DNA of 64,000 bases, from assembly GCA_964463165.1 (NCBI GenBank), contig CAYXBK010000010.1, positions 62,001 through 126,000 on the forward strand, in the 5' to 3' direction. Position numbers and translations under genes: made by a program. The notes below the pieces were generated by a model. The model worked only from the letters and a program-made list of their open reading frames with translations, did not search any database and was not told the origin of the DNA. The DNA is from UBA7236 sp964463165. Its GTDB lineage: Bacteria; Bacteroidota; Bacteroidia; Chitinophagales; BACL12. This document shows positions 50,848-58,397 of this stretch, in pieces. Positions within the stretch are counted from its first letter, which is position 1, and the number at the start of each line of letters is the position of its first letter.

Positions 50848-52623
50848 CTATACATGTAATTTCCCGATGCCGACCACCTTCAATTGTGCATCATCAATTT
50901 CACCTGGTGCATCCATCATAACATCGCGGCCATTGTTATTTTTCGGGAAAGGAATGACATCTCTGATGGTTTCACCGCCTGCCATGAGCATCACCCATCT
51001 GTCTAACCCAAATGCACAACCTCCATGCGGCGGAGCGCCATATTTAAATGCATTCACCATAAAACCGAAACGCTTTTCCTTTTCTTCTTCACTGAACCCG
51101 AGAATTTTGAAAATCTTTTCCTGCAATTCTTTATTATGAACCCGGATACTTCCGCTTAAAACTTCATTTCCGTTCATCACAAGATCATAACTCTGCGCAC
51201 GCACCCGCAATGGGTCGGAATCCATATATTGAAAATCGTCGGGATGCGGTGAACAAAACGGATGGTGTGCGAAAATCGGTTCTCCTGTATTTTCATCCGG
51301 TTCAAATAAAGGCATTTCCACCACCCAGAAAACAGACCATGTGTTTTTATCGATCCAGTTTTCACGCTTCGCCATTTCCAAACGCAATTCACCTAAAACT
51401 TTTCTTGTTTTGGAAGTTTTATCTGCAATTAATAAAAGAAGATCTCCTGCCTCTGCATGAAATAATTTTCCGATCTCTTTTAAATGGTCCTGTGTAAAAA
51501 ATTTATCTATTGAAGATTTAATTGTTCCGTCGTTTGCGAATTTAATATAAATCAATCCGCTTGCACCACGTTGCGGTGCTTTTACAAATTCCGTCAATTC
51601 ATCTATTTGCTTGCGTGAATATTCTCCGCATTTTTTTGCATTTATTCCGGCAACCAATCCATTCGCATTGATCACAGTATTAAATACGGAAAAATCCGTT
51701 CCAGCAACAGCCTGATTCAAATCAACAATTTTGCAATCGAAACGGAGGTCCGGTTTATCCGTACCATAAAATTTAATTGCATCGAGATAAGGCAGGCGCA
51801 TAAAATCGGGAAGTTCAATATCTTTTGTTTGTTTAAATACATGTTTTACCATTCCTTCAAACATATGCCAGACATCTTCCTGACGCACAAAACTCATTTC
51901 ACAGTCGATCTGTGTAAATTCAGGCTGCCGGTCACCACGTAAGTCTTCATCCCTGAAACATTTTGCGATCTGATAATATCTGTCCATCCCGCTCACCATC
52001 AACAATTGTTTTAATATTTGGGGTGATTGCGGTAATGCATAAAATAATCCCGGCTGCAATCTGGAAGGAACGATAAAATCTCTTGCTCCTTCGGGAGTGG
52101 ATTTAATCAAACTCGGAGTTTCAATTTCACAAAATCCGTTATCATCTAAAAATTCACGCACTGCACGCAGCATTTTTGCACGCATCATCAATCTTTTTTG
52201 CATGAGTGGCCTGCGCAGATCGAGGTAGCGGTATTTCATTCTTAATTCTTCTCCGCCATCTGTTTCATCTTCCATTGTAAAAGGAGGAACTTCACTTGTA
52301 TTTAAAATGGTGAATGCATCAACAAGAATTTCAATATCGCCGGTCGGCATATTCGGATTTTTGTTCGAACGCTCCGCCACTTTTCCGGTTGCCTGAATTA
52401 CGAATTCGCGGCCGAGCTTTCTTGCTTCCATGCAAAGTGTAGAATTCGTGTCCATATTGAACACGAGTTGGGTAATTCCATACCTGTCACGCATATCAAC
52501 GAACGTCATTCCACCCAGATCGCGGCTTTTATTTACCCAGCCTGAAAGAGTGATGATCTGACCGGCATTTTGAAGCCGTAATTCCCCGCAATGGTGCGTC
52601 CTGTAATGAGTTGAACTATGCAT
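50848..52623 (-). CDS. aspS: Aspartate-tRNA ligase
   Basis: A 591-residue class II tRNA synthetase that charges tRNA-Asp. The anticodon-binding OB domain spans residues 1-105 (GWVNKSRDLGGMTFVDMRDRYG). Class II motifs are visible: motif 1 near RYLDLRRPLMQKRL and FCEIETPSLIKSTPEGARDF, motif 2 CFRDEDLRGDRQPEFTQID, and motif 3 PPHGGCAFGLDRWVML. The bacterial insertion (GAD) domain lies between 2 and 3. Length matches the bacterial form. It is a single-gene unit with an exact -7 box (52652-52659). Confidence 0.97.
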   Translation of the reverse strand: MHSSTHYRTHHCGELRLQNAGQIITLSGWVNKSRDLGGMTFVDMRDRYGITQLVFNMDTNSTLCMEARKLGREFVIQATGKVAERSNKNPNMPTGDIEILVDAFTILNTSEVPPFTMEDETDGGEELRMKYRYLDLRRPLMQKRLMMRAKMLRAVREFLDDNGFCEIETPSLIKSTPEGARDFIVPSRLQPGLFYALPQSPQILKQLLMVSGMDRYYQIAKCFRDEDLRGDRQPEFTQIDCEMSFVRQEDVWHMFEGMVKHVFKQTKDIELPDFMRLPYLDAIKFYGTDKPDLRFDCKIVDLNQAVAGTDFSVFNTVINANGLVAGINAKKCGEYSRKQIDELTEFVKAPQRGASGLIYIKFANDGTIKSSIDKFFTQDHLKEIGKLFHAEAGDLLLLIADKTSKTRKVLGELRLEMAKRENWIDKNTWSVFWVVEMPLFEPDENTGEPIFAHHPFCSPHPDDFQYMDSDPLRVRAQSYDLVMNGNEVLSGSIRVHNKELQEKIFKILGFSEEEKEKRFGFMVNAFKYGAPPHGGCAFGLDRWVMLMAGGETIRDVIPFPKNNNGRDVMMDAPGEIDDAQLKVVGIGKLHV

Positions 52624-52651
52624 GATAAATTAATTTCCCTTCTTTCAAATG

Positions 52652-52659
52652 CAAAAGTA
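52652..52659 (-). promoter_or_regulatory. -7 promoter box for aspS
   Basis: TACTTTTG on the minus strand, an exact TAnnTTTG match, 28 bases before the start codon at 52623. Confidence 0.5.
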
Positions 52660-52734
52660 AGTCGCAAAAAATTAATGTTGCCCGAACAATGCATGGTATT
52701 TGACTTACAATGGGCATAACCAAAAAAACAGCAT

Positions 52735-53037
52735 ATGAAAAAGTTTTTGCAATTATCCGTTCTGATCACAGGTATCCTTTTTATGGCGGCGTGCTCTAAA
52801 AAGGATAAAACTGAAGATGAAACCACACCATCTGAACAAACAACCACCACTACTACATCAGAAGACGGCAGTTCTGTAACAATTGAGGCCGGCGATAAGG
52901 GTGGTAAAGTAGAAGTTGAATCCGACAAAGGAACCGATGTAAATATCAGTATAGATAAAAAAGGTGCGGAAGTGGAAGTGGAAGAGAAGGGAACCAGTGT
53001 TGATGTACATGTGAAGGACGATGGTAAGAAAGACTGA
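52735..53037 (+). CDS. Small repeat-bearing lipoprotein
   Basis: A 100-residue lipoprotein. The signal peptide ends at LFMAAC, and the cysteine at about residue 20 would be lipid-modified. A threonine-rich spacer (TTTTTT) follows, then four or five repeats of about ten to eleven residues with alternating valines and acids, each starting with a glycine: GSSVTIEAGDK, GGKVEVESDK, GTDVNISIDKK, GAEVEVEEK, GTSVDVHVKDD. This pattern suggests a small beta structure on the outer face of the membrane. The function is unknown. A strong terminator follows the gene after 16 bp. Confidence 0.75.
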   Translation: MKKFLQLSVLITGILFMAACSKKDKTEDETTPSEQTTTTTTSEDGSSVTIEAGDKGGKVEVESDKGTDVNISIDKKGAEVEVEEKGTSVDVHVKDDGKKD

Positions 53038-53053
53038 GATGTGAAGAATGCAT

Positions 53054-53082
53054 AAAAAAGGCGCTGTTGAAGCGCCTTTTTT
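53054..53082 (+). terminator. Rho-independent terminator
   Basis: A GGCGCT/AGCGCC stem with a five-base loop (GTTGA), flanked by AAAAAA before and TTTTTT after, so it works from either side. It ends the small lipoprotein gene and closes the transcript before the 53,083-53,366 gap. Confidence 0.9.
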
Positions 53083-53100
53083 ATTGGATGAATTGCCTCG

Positions 53101-53143
53101 TCCTGAAATAAGTTGACACAAATCTTGTCAACTTATTTCAGGA
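53101..53143. repeat. Perfect 18-bp inverted repeat
   Basis: The arms TCCTGAAATAAGTTGACA (53101-53118) and TGTCAACTTATTTCAGGA (53126-53143) are exact reverse complements with a 7-base spacer. There is no T run and little G+C, so it is not a typical terminator. The arms begin TGTCA and face each other, the way two insertion-sequence ends do when joined. No transposase is present. The rest of the 53,144-53,303 gap is A/T-rich with nothing else recognised. Confidence 0.7.
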
Positions 53144-53303
53144 TTATTCAAATTTAATTGATAGAATGATTGAAAAGATATTATTAGTTTAAATGAAAAA
53201 CACATCATAGGTTTAACAAAATCCCTCTCACACAAATTTTAATAATATCTACCATCAATCCGATCATTTATTTGCAACTTTTTAATATTTCGTTTTGTCA
53301 AAT

Positions 53304-53354
53304 GCTAGCTGCTAGCTACTAGCTACTAGCTGCTAGCTACCTGATACTTTCTAC
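53304..53354. repeat. CTAGC heptad repeats plus shared 13-mer
   Basis: Five tandem 7-base units of the form TGCTAGC or TACTAGC (53304-53340), followed by TGATACTTTCTAC (53342-53354), which also occurs at 24231-24243. They lie 12 bases downstream of the repressor stop codon. The units are too short for a CRISPR array. No function is known. Confidence 0.6.
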
Positions 53355-53366
53355 TTGCTACTCCAT

Positions 53367-54170
53367 TCAATTCCTCTCAATCCCATCCAGTCTCGTTTTC
53401 AATAAATGCACCTGCATGGTGAGGTCGCCGATCAGTTTATCAATATCCTGTTTTTTCACGGGCATATAATTCGTGAGTTTACTTTTTACATACCAGATCT
53501 CCTTCACTTCATCAATATCCACATCAATTGGAGGGTATGCTTCATTGTCGCTGATCAGAGTGAGTTTATGCTCTTCTTCCGCTTTATTGATTATTCTTTT
53601 TACCAGCACATTATCATTCGTAACCACCACATGGATATATCCTTCACGCACGTCTTTAAAATGGTTATCACAAAATCTCCCCACAACAAAATCTCCGTTT
53701 TGCAGCGAATCGGTCATACTGTCGCCTTCCACCTGGAAACATCTGAATGTTCCGTTTCTGTAATCGGTACCCGGCAATTTAAATGCGGGTAATTCCCGGT
53801 AAAATTCCGGCTCAAGATATCTTGTCGGGTAACCTGCCGCCGCTTTAGTATCTACTAAAACAATATTCTCCTGCCCGGCTTCATCAACTGTAATTACAAA
53901 TGGCCGGTAAACAATTGTTCCTGCATTCGGCTGCACTTCTTTCGCCGAAGACTGCGGCATATGTTTTTCCATACTTCTGTGCAGCAGGTCATCAAGCGAA
54001 ACGTCAAAAATGTTGACAATCTCAAGCAAGGTTTTATGCCCCGGATTTGCAAGGCCGGCTTCAATATTTGCAACTGCTGTTCTGCCCACGCTTAACATTT
54101 CTGCCAACTGTTGCTGACTCATGTTCCGTTGCTTGCGAAGAAATTTCAGATTTGATGATAAAAAGTTCAT
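53367..54170 (-). CDS. LexA-like XRE/S24 repressor
   Basis: A 267-residue repressor with an N-terminal HTH of the XRE type (LKFLRKQRNMSQQQLAEMLSVGRTAVANIEAG, residues 8-40) and a C-terminal S24 peptidase domain. The Ser-Lys dyad is present as Ser151 in VEGDSMTDSL and Lys191 in VLVKRI, 40 residues apart. Ala112-Gly113 in AAAGYP is a plausible self-cleavage site. The C-terminal 30 residues form a leucine-rich helix. This architecture suggests a damage-responsive repressor that is inactivated by RecA-aided cleavage, like LexA or UmuD. The divergent radical SAM gene, 52 bp away with twin operator-like repeats between, is its likely target. Confidence 0.88.
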   Translation of the reverse strand: MNFLSSNLKFLRKQRNMSQQQLAEMLSVGRTAVANIEAGLANPGHKTLLEIVNIFDVSLDDLLHRSMEKHMPQSSAKEVQPNAGTIVYRPFVITVDEAGQENIVLVDTKAAAGYPTRYLEPEFYRELPAFKLPGTDYRNGTFRCFQVEGDSMTDSLQNGDFVVGRFCDNHFKDVREGYIHVVVTNDNVLVKRIINKAEEEHKLTLISDNEAYPPIDVDIDEVKEIWYVKSKLTNYMPVKKQDIDKLIGDLTMQVHLLKTRLDGIERN

Positions 54171-54190
54171 ACGAGAATTTTTTTGATGAT

Positions 54191-54227
54191 GTCAAAAATA
54201 ATAGCTTTATTTGTCAAAAATAATGAC
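54191..54227. promoter_or_regulatory. Twin operator-like repeats between repressor and radical SAM gene
   Basis: GTCAAAAATAAT occurs twice, at 54191-54202 and 54213-54224, 22 bp apart or two helical turns. The second copy extends into the symmetric GTCA-N7-TGAC (54213-54227). Read on the minus strand each copy holds TATTTTTG, an exact -7 box; the first (54200 to 54193) is correctly placed for the repressor gene. On the plus strand TTTG-N16-TAGCTTTA overlaps the first copy and could serve the radical SAM gene. Confidence 0.62.
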
Positions 54228-55305
54228 TTTTATGAAACTTCCAATAGCAGAGGAAGAAATTTTTTTGAAAGGGAGAGGATCACAGATCAACCCATTCAAT
54301 CCGTATCACGACAGAAACCTGACGCAGGAACATTTTGAAGGCCTGGATGAAGAAATGATTTCGAGGCGTGAAACAGAATTTTTTATTGAGCATCCCAAAA
54401 AAGTGGTGAATAAAATCGAAAGCCCGGACGTCGGAATGATGTTTTCAATCAACCCTTACCAGGGCTGTGAGCATGGATGCGTGTATTGCTATGCAAGAAA
54501 TTCCCATAATTACTGGGGCTTTAGTGCAGGATTGGATTTTGAAACAAAGATCATTATGAAACCGAATGCGCCCGCTTTGCTGGAAGCAGCATTTCTGAAA
54601 CCAAACTGGAACCCGGTCCCGATCATGGTGTCGGGGAATACAGATTGCTATCAGCCCGTTGAACGCAAAATGAAGATCACACGCAATTTGCTGAAAGTGT
54701 TTTTGAAATACAGAAACCCGGTTGGAATGATCACGAAAAATCAACTGATATCCAGAGATATTGATCTATTATCCGAACTGGCAAAAGAAAATCTTGCGCA
54801 TGTTTTAATTTCCACAACAGGAACAGATGAAAAGATCAGGGAAAAAATGGAGCCCCGCACCGCAACCTATCAGCAACGATTTAAAACAATGGAGAAACTT
54901 GCAAATGCAGGCGTGCCTGTGGGTGTCATGATTGGCCCGATCGTTCCGGGATTAACCGATGATCAGATCCCGGATATTATAAAAGCTGCTGCAGATCACG
55001 GTGCATATACCGCGATTTTTACAATGGTGCGCCTGAATGGTGCGATTGCGCAAATATTCACAGACTGGATATGGAAAGCATTTCCCGATAAAGCCGAAAG
55101 AGTATTGAGCAATATCAAAGCTGTGCATGAAGGCAATCTGAACGACAGCCGCTGGGGCAAGCGCATGCGGGGAGACGGAAACCTTGCAGAAGCAATTCAG
55201 AAAATGTTTTATTTAATGCGTGAAAAATATATGGGTGATAAACCGCCGTTTGAATTTAATCTGAAAGCATTCAGGAGACCTGGGCAGATGGTGATGGAAT
55301 TTTGA
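54223..55305 (+). CDS. Radical SAM protein, PA0069/SplB-related
   Basis: A 360-residue radical SAM enzyme from the ATG at 54223; the ATG at 54232 is equally possible, while the earlier TTG at 54211 lies inside the operator. The CxxxCxxC motif is in GCEHGCVYCYARNSH, preceded by KGRGSQINPFNPY, which is the mark of the PA0069/Rv2578c group. Later segments PIMVSGNTDCYQPVE and LISTTGTDEKIREKMEPR match spore photoproduct lyase relatives. The family is often placed near DNA repair genes, but its substrate is not established. The divergent LexA-like repressor suggests damage control. Confidence 0.88.
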   Translation: MTFMKLPIAEEEIFLKGRGSQINPFNPYHDRNLTQEHFEGLDEEMISRRETEFFIEHPKKVVNKIESPDVGMMFSINPYQGCEHGCVYCYARNSHNYWGFSAGLDFETKIIMKPNAPALLEAAFLKPNWNPVPIMVSGNTDCYQPVERKMKITRNLLKVFLKYRNPVGMITKNQLISRDIDLLSELAKENLAHVLISTTGTDEKIREKMEPRTATYQQRFKTMEKLANAGVPVGVMIGPIVPGLTDDQIPDIIKAAADHGAYTAIFTMVRLNGAIAQIFTDWIWKAFPDKAERVLSNIKAVHEGNLNDSRWGKRMRGDGNLAEAIQKMFYLMREKYMGDKPPFEFNLKAFRRPGQMVMEF

Positions 55306-55342
55306 AACCGGTCGGCGGTCCACAGTATTCACTCATACAGGC

Positions 55343-55370
55343 TTTGATCGAAATTCACTTCTTACATTTG
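55343..55370 (+). promoter_or_regulatory. Promoter of the deacetylase-sulfotransferase operon
   Basis: TTTG (55343-55346), 16 bases, then TACATTTG (55363-55370), an exact -7 box. Transcription would begin at about 55376, which lies after the ATG at 55372 and before the one at 55381. Confidence 0.55.
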
Positions 55371-55380
55371 CATGTATCAA

Positions 55381-56325
55381 ATGAATAAAGGCAAAGCTTT
55401 TTATTTTAAATATGCCGGCTTGTTATCAAAAAACAATGCGCTGCCAAAGCTGATCAATAAATCAGGTATCAAAATTATTTTTCCTTTTTATCATGCTGTG
55501 AGTGATGAAGCATTACCGCATATTCAAAATTTGTATTCATACCCATCTGTAAAAGAATTTATTTCCGGACTGGATTTTATCTTAAAATATTTTGAACCCA
55601 TGCACCCTGATGAACTGGATCAAATATCATCCGTTCAAAAAAATAAATTTTTACTATCCTTTGACGACGGCCTGCGTGAAATGTATGAAATTGTTGCACC
55701 GGTTTTAAAACAAAAAGGAGTACCGGCGATTTTTTTTATCAATTCAGATTTTATTGACAACCGTAAAATGTTTTTCAGATATAAAGTTTCGGTGCTGATC
55801 GGTGAGTTGAAATTACACGCGGATGAAAAAAGAAAACTATTGGATTTTCAATATGCAGATACAAATGAGATTGATTTATTTGCGGAAAAACACGGTGTTG
55901 ACTTCAATGCATTTTTAATCCGGCAAAAACCATATCTCACATCAGGGCAAATACAATCAATGCATGCTGACGGATTTATTTTTGGCGGGCATAGTGCAGA
56001 TCATCCGCAGTACAGTCAAATTACAATTGAAGAACAAATCCGGCAAACAACGGAAAGTATGCAGTTTGTAAAATCACTTACCGGGCAGGAAAAGAATTAT
56101 TTCGCTTTTCCGTTTACCGATGCAGGTGTCGGGCAGAATTTTTTTACGCAGATCGATACATATTTTGCTTCAGGCGTGCAGGCAACATTCGGTACGGCAG
56201 GCCTCAGAAAAGCGGCAGGTAAACATATCCAGCGTATCCCGATGGAAATTTCCGGACTGCCGGTGCAACAAATTTTAAATACAGAATACCGCTGGTATTT
56301 ATTAAAGAATATGTTTGGCAGATGA
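55381..56325 (+). CDS. Polysaccharide deacetylase family protein
   Basis: A 314-residue NodB-homology (CE4) protein. I chose the ATG at 55381, since the one at 55372 would lie upstream of the likely transcription start. The metal-binding motif FDDG is in FLLSFDDGLREM and the His-x3-His motif in GGHSADHPQYS, and a late FPFTDAGVG is in the place of another catalytic loop. There is no signal peptide, so it could act in the cytoplasm or on lipid-linked sugars. Such enzymes remove N- or O-acetyl groups from glycans. It overlaps the sulfotransferase gene by 4 bp (ATGA), which suggests that deacetylation and sulfation act on the same glycan. Confidence 0.85.
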   Translation: MNKGKAFYFKYAGLLSKNNALPKLINKSGIKIIFPFYHAVSDEALPHIQNLYSYPSVKEFISGLDFILKYFEPMHPDELDQISSVQKNKFLLSFDDGLREMYEIVAPVLKQKGVPAIFFINSDFIDNRKMFFRYKVSVLIGELKLHADEKRKLLDFQYADTNEIDLFAEKHGVDFNAFLIRQKPYLTSGQIQSMHADGFIFGGHSADHPQYSQITIEEQIRQTTESMQFVKSLTGQEKNYFAFPFTDAGVGQNFFTQIDTYFASGVQATFGTAGLRKAAGKHIQRIPMEISGLPVQQILNTEYRWYLLKNMFGR

Positions 56326-57233
56326 AAGTAAATACACTGATAATTGGCGCCGGCAGATCGGGAACAACTTCCCTGTATGCATATTTGAAGCAGCATCCGG
56401 AAGTGTATTTTTCAATCACGAAAGAAGTGCATTATTTTTCAATTCCGGAATTATATGCCAGAGGCGAAAATTATTTCCATTCTTTATTTCCCGATGTAAA
56501 GGAGCAGAAAATAATTGCATCGGCAGATACTTATTTACTGATCGATAAAGAAGCACCTTTACGGATCAGAAATTATAATCCGGCAATGAAATTCATTATT
56601 CTTTTGCGTGACCCTGTGGACCGTGCTTATTCAAATTATAATTATTCCGTGAATTACGGCCATGAAAAAAAACAAATATCTTTTTTAGAAACCATAGCAC
56701 TTGAAAATGAAAGACTGCAAAAATTAAATATCGTCGACAAAAATAATCTCTGCCATTTTTACAGCAGTTTGTACGATCAGCATATTTCTTACTGGATGCA
56801 ATTCTTTCCGCCCGAAAATTTTATCCTGCTCAAAACCGAAGATCTTCAAAAATCTCCCCGGGAAACAATCAATCAATTATTTCAATTTTTAGGGATTGAA
56901 AAAATATCTGTCAACACATCACAAAAATTTAATAAAGCCGCGAAAGCAAAAAGCAAATTCCTGCAGCAGATATTATTAAACAGAGACCATCCTGCACGTA
57001 AAGTGCTGCGCATTTTTTTAAAACCATTCCGCAATCTGTTGATCCGTTCGGGGCTGATCGATAAAATTGCAGATATGAATAAAACAAATGCCGATATTGC
57101 ACCTTTATCTGAAACCGACCGGCTCACAGCTTCTGCTTATTTTGAAACCGATCTGCAGCAACTTGATGCGCATTATCACATCCGCTTTCAAAACTTTATT
57201 AAACAGGAACCGCATCAGGGATCAAAATCTTAA
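56322..57233 (+). CDS. Sulfotransferase domain protein
   Basis: A 303-residue sulfotransferase. The 5'-phosphosulfate loop is LIIGAGRSGTTSLYAYL at residues 6-22, and the 3'-phosphate loop is IILLRDPVDRAYSNYNY, both complete; HYFS in between has the catalytic-type histidine, and a late lysine-rich FNKAAKAKSKF follows. These enzymes transfer sulfate from PAPS to a carbohydrate or other hydroxyl or amine. The coupling to a deacetylase gene recalls the N-deacetylase/N-sulfotransferase logic of heparan synthesis, though the order and folds differ. The acceptor is unknown; no glycosyltransferase lies next to the pair. Confidence 0.87.
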   Translation: MKVNTLIIGAGRSGTTSLYAYLKQHPEVYFSITKEVHYFSIPELYARGENYFHSLFPDVKEQKIIASADTYLLIDKEAPLRIRNYNPAMKFIILLRDPVDRAYSNYNYSVNYGHEKKQISFLETIALENERLQKLNIVDKNNLCHFYSSLYDQHISYWMQFFPPENFILLKTEDLQKSPRETINQLFQFLGIEKISVNTSQKFNKAAKAKSKFLQQILLNRDHPARKVLRIFLKPFRNLLIRSGLIDKIADMNKTNADIAPLSETDRLTASAYFETDLQQLDAHYHIRFQNFIKQEPHQGSKS

Positions 57234-57326
57234 TACATGTGTTATTTTTGATCGTTCAGAACCTTTTTACGGTGCCTGACATTGTGTATTTTTTAATGTG
57301 TTTCTTTTTTTAACATATTCAAGCCA

Positions 57327-58382
57327 ATGAGATCATCGGTAATTTATTTTGCGATCAGTTTATTTGTTATCGCTTCATGCGGTAAAAAAAAGGAGCTTGT
57401 ATCCGATAAAGGGGCAAAGCCCGCTGCGCAACCCGTGAAAGTAATGATCATTCAACCTTCCGAATTAATTAACAGAATCACATCTACCGGTACGATCATA
57501 GCAAATGAAGAAGTGGAAGTGCGCAGTGAAACGCAGGGAAGGATCATTCATATTTATTTTAAAGAAGGTGAACGTGTTGCCGCAGGTAAATTACTTGTGA
57601 AAATCGACGACAGTGAATTACAGGCACAATTAAAAAAAGCAGATCTCGATATGCAACTTGCAGAGGATGATGAGGCAAGAAATAAAAAATTACTAGCAGT
57701 TAACGGGATCAGTAAAGAAGAATATGATGCTTCATTAAATAAATTATTGCAGTTACAGGCAGGAAAGCAATTAATTGAAGCACAAATTGCGAAAACATCT
57801 GTTATTGCACCGTTCAGCGGTGTGATCGGATTGCGTTATGTAAGTGAAGGAGGATTTGTTTCATCGAATAATTTAATTGCCGTTCTGCAGCAAACCGATC
57901 CGGTGAAACTTGAATTTAGCATTCCTGAAAAATATGCAGCAGGTATGCAAAACGGAACAGCTGTCGGATTTACCGTTGAAGGAAATACAAAATCATTTAG
58001 CGGGAAAGTGTATGCGAAGGAACCGAAAATTGATCCGGCAACAAGAACAGTTAAAATCAGAGCGATCAGCCAAAACCCGAATAACGAATTAATTCCGGGG
58101 GCATTTGCAAAATTGGATATCGAATTGGGTATTAATTTAAAAGCATTGGTTGTACCGAGTGAAGCAATTATCCCCGGAATTACAGGTCAGTCTGTTATGC
58201 TTATGAAAAACGGAAAAGTTGCGATGCAGCCCGTGAAGATCGGCATCAGAAATGAAAGTGATGTGGAAATTACAGAAGGTGTGGTACCCGGTGATACCGT
58301 AATTATTTCAGGATTACTTACCGTTCGTGAAGGCATGCCCGTGAAAGCAATTCTTGCAGAAAAAAAATCATCAGAAAAATAA
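57327..58382 (+). CDS. RND efflux periplasmic adaptor (lipoprotein)
   Basis: A 351-residue membrane fusion protein. The signal ends in the lipobox VIASC, so it is anchored by lipid in the inner membrane facing the periplasm. Domains in order: barrel-sandwich/lipoyl halves with EVEVRSETQGRIIHIYFKEGERVAAGKLLVKID and SVIAPFSGVIGLRYVSEGGFV around a short alpha-hairpin (about residues 96-140), then the beta-barrel and membrane-proximal domains (ALVVPSEAIIPGITGQSVMLM). It links the pump at 58398 to the outer-membrane channel at 61456. It is the first gene of the operon; no repressor gene is adjacent. Confidence 0.94.
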   Translation: MRSSVIYFAISLFVIASCGKKKELVSDKGAKPAAQPVKVMIIQPSELINRITSTGTIIANEEVEVRSETQGRIIHIYFKEGERVAAGKLLVKIDDSELQAQLKKADLDMQLAEDDEARNKKLLAVNGISKEEYDASLNKLLQLQAGKQLIEAQIAKTSVIAPFSGVIGLRYVSEGGFVSSNNLIAVLQQTDPVKLEFSIPEKYAAGMQNGTAVGFTVEGNTKSFSGKVYAKEPKIDPATRTVKIRAISQNPNNELIPGAFAKLDIELGINLKALVVPSEAIIPGITGQSVMLMKNGKVAMQPVKIGIRNESDVEITEGVVPGDTVIISGLLTVREGMPVKAILAEKKSSEK

Positions 58383-58397
58383 TCAGGTTTCAGGCGC

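Noticed and set aside
53101..53143. Rho-independent terminator
   Set aside because: The stem is A/T-rich, there is no T run, and a far better terminator stands at 53054-53082.
53304..53340. CRISPR array
   Set aside because: The repeats are 7 bases long with no spacers, and there are no cas genes in the window.
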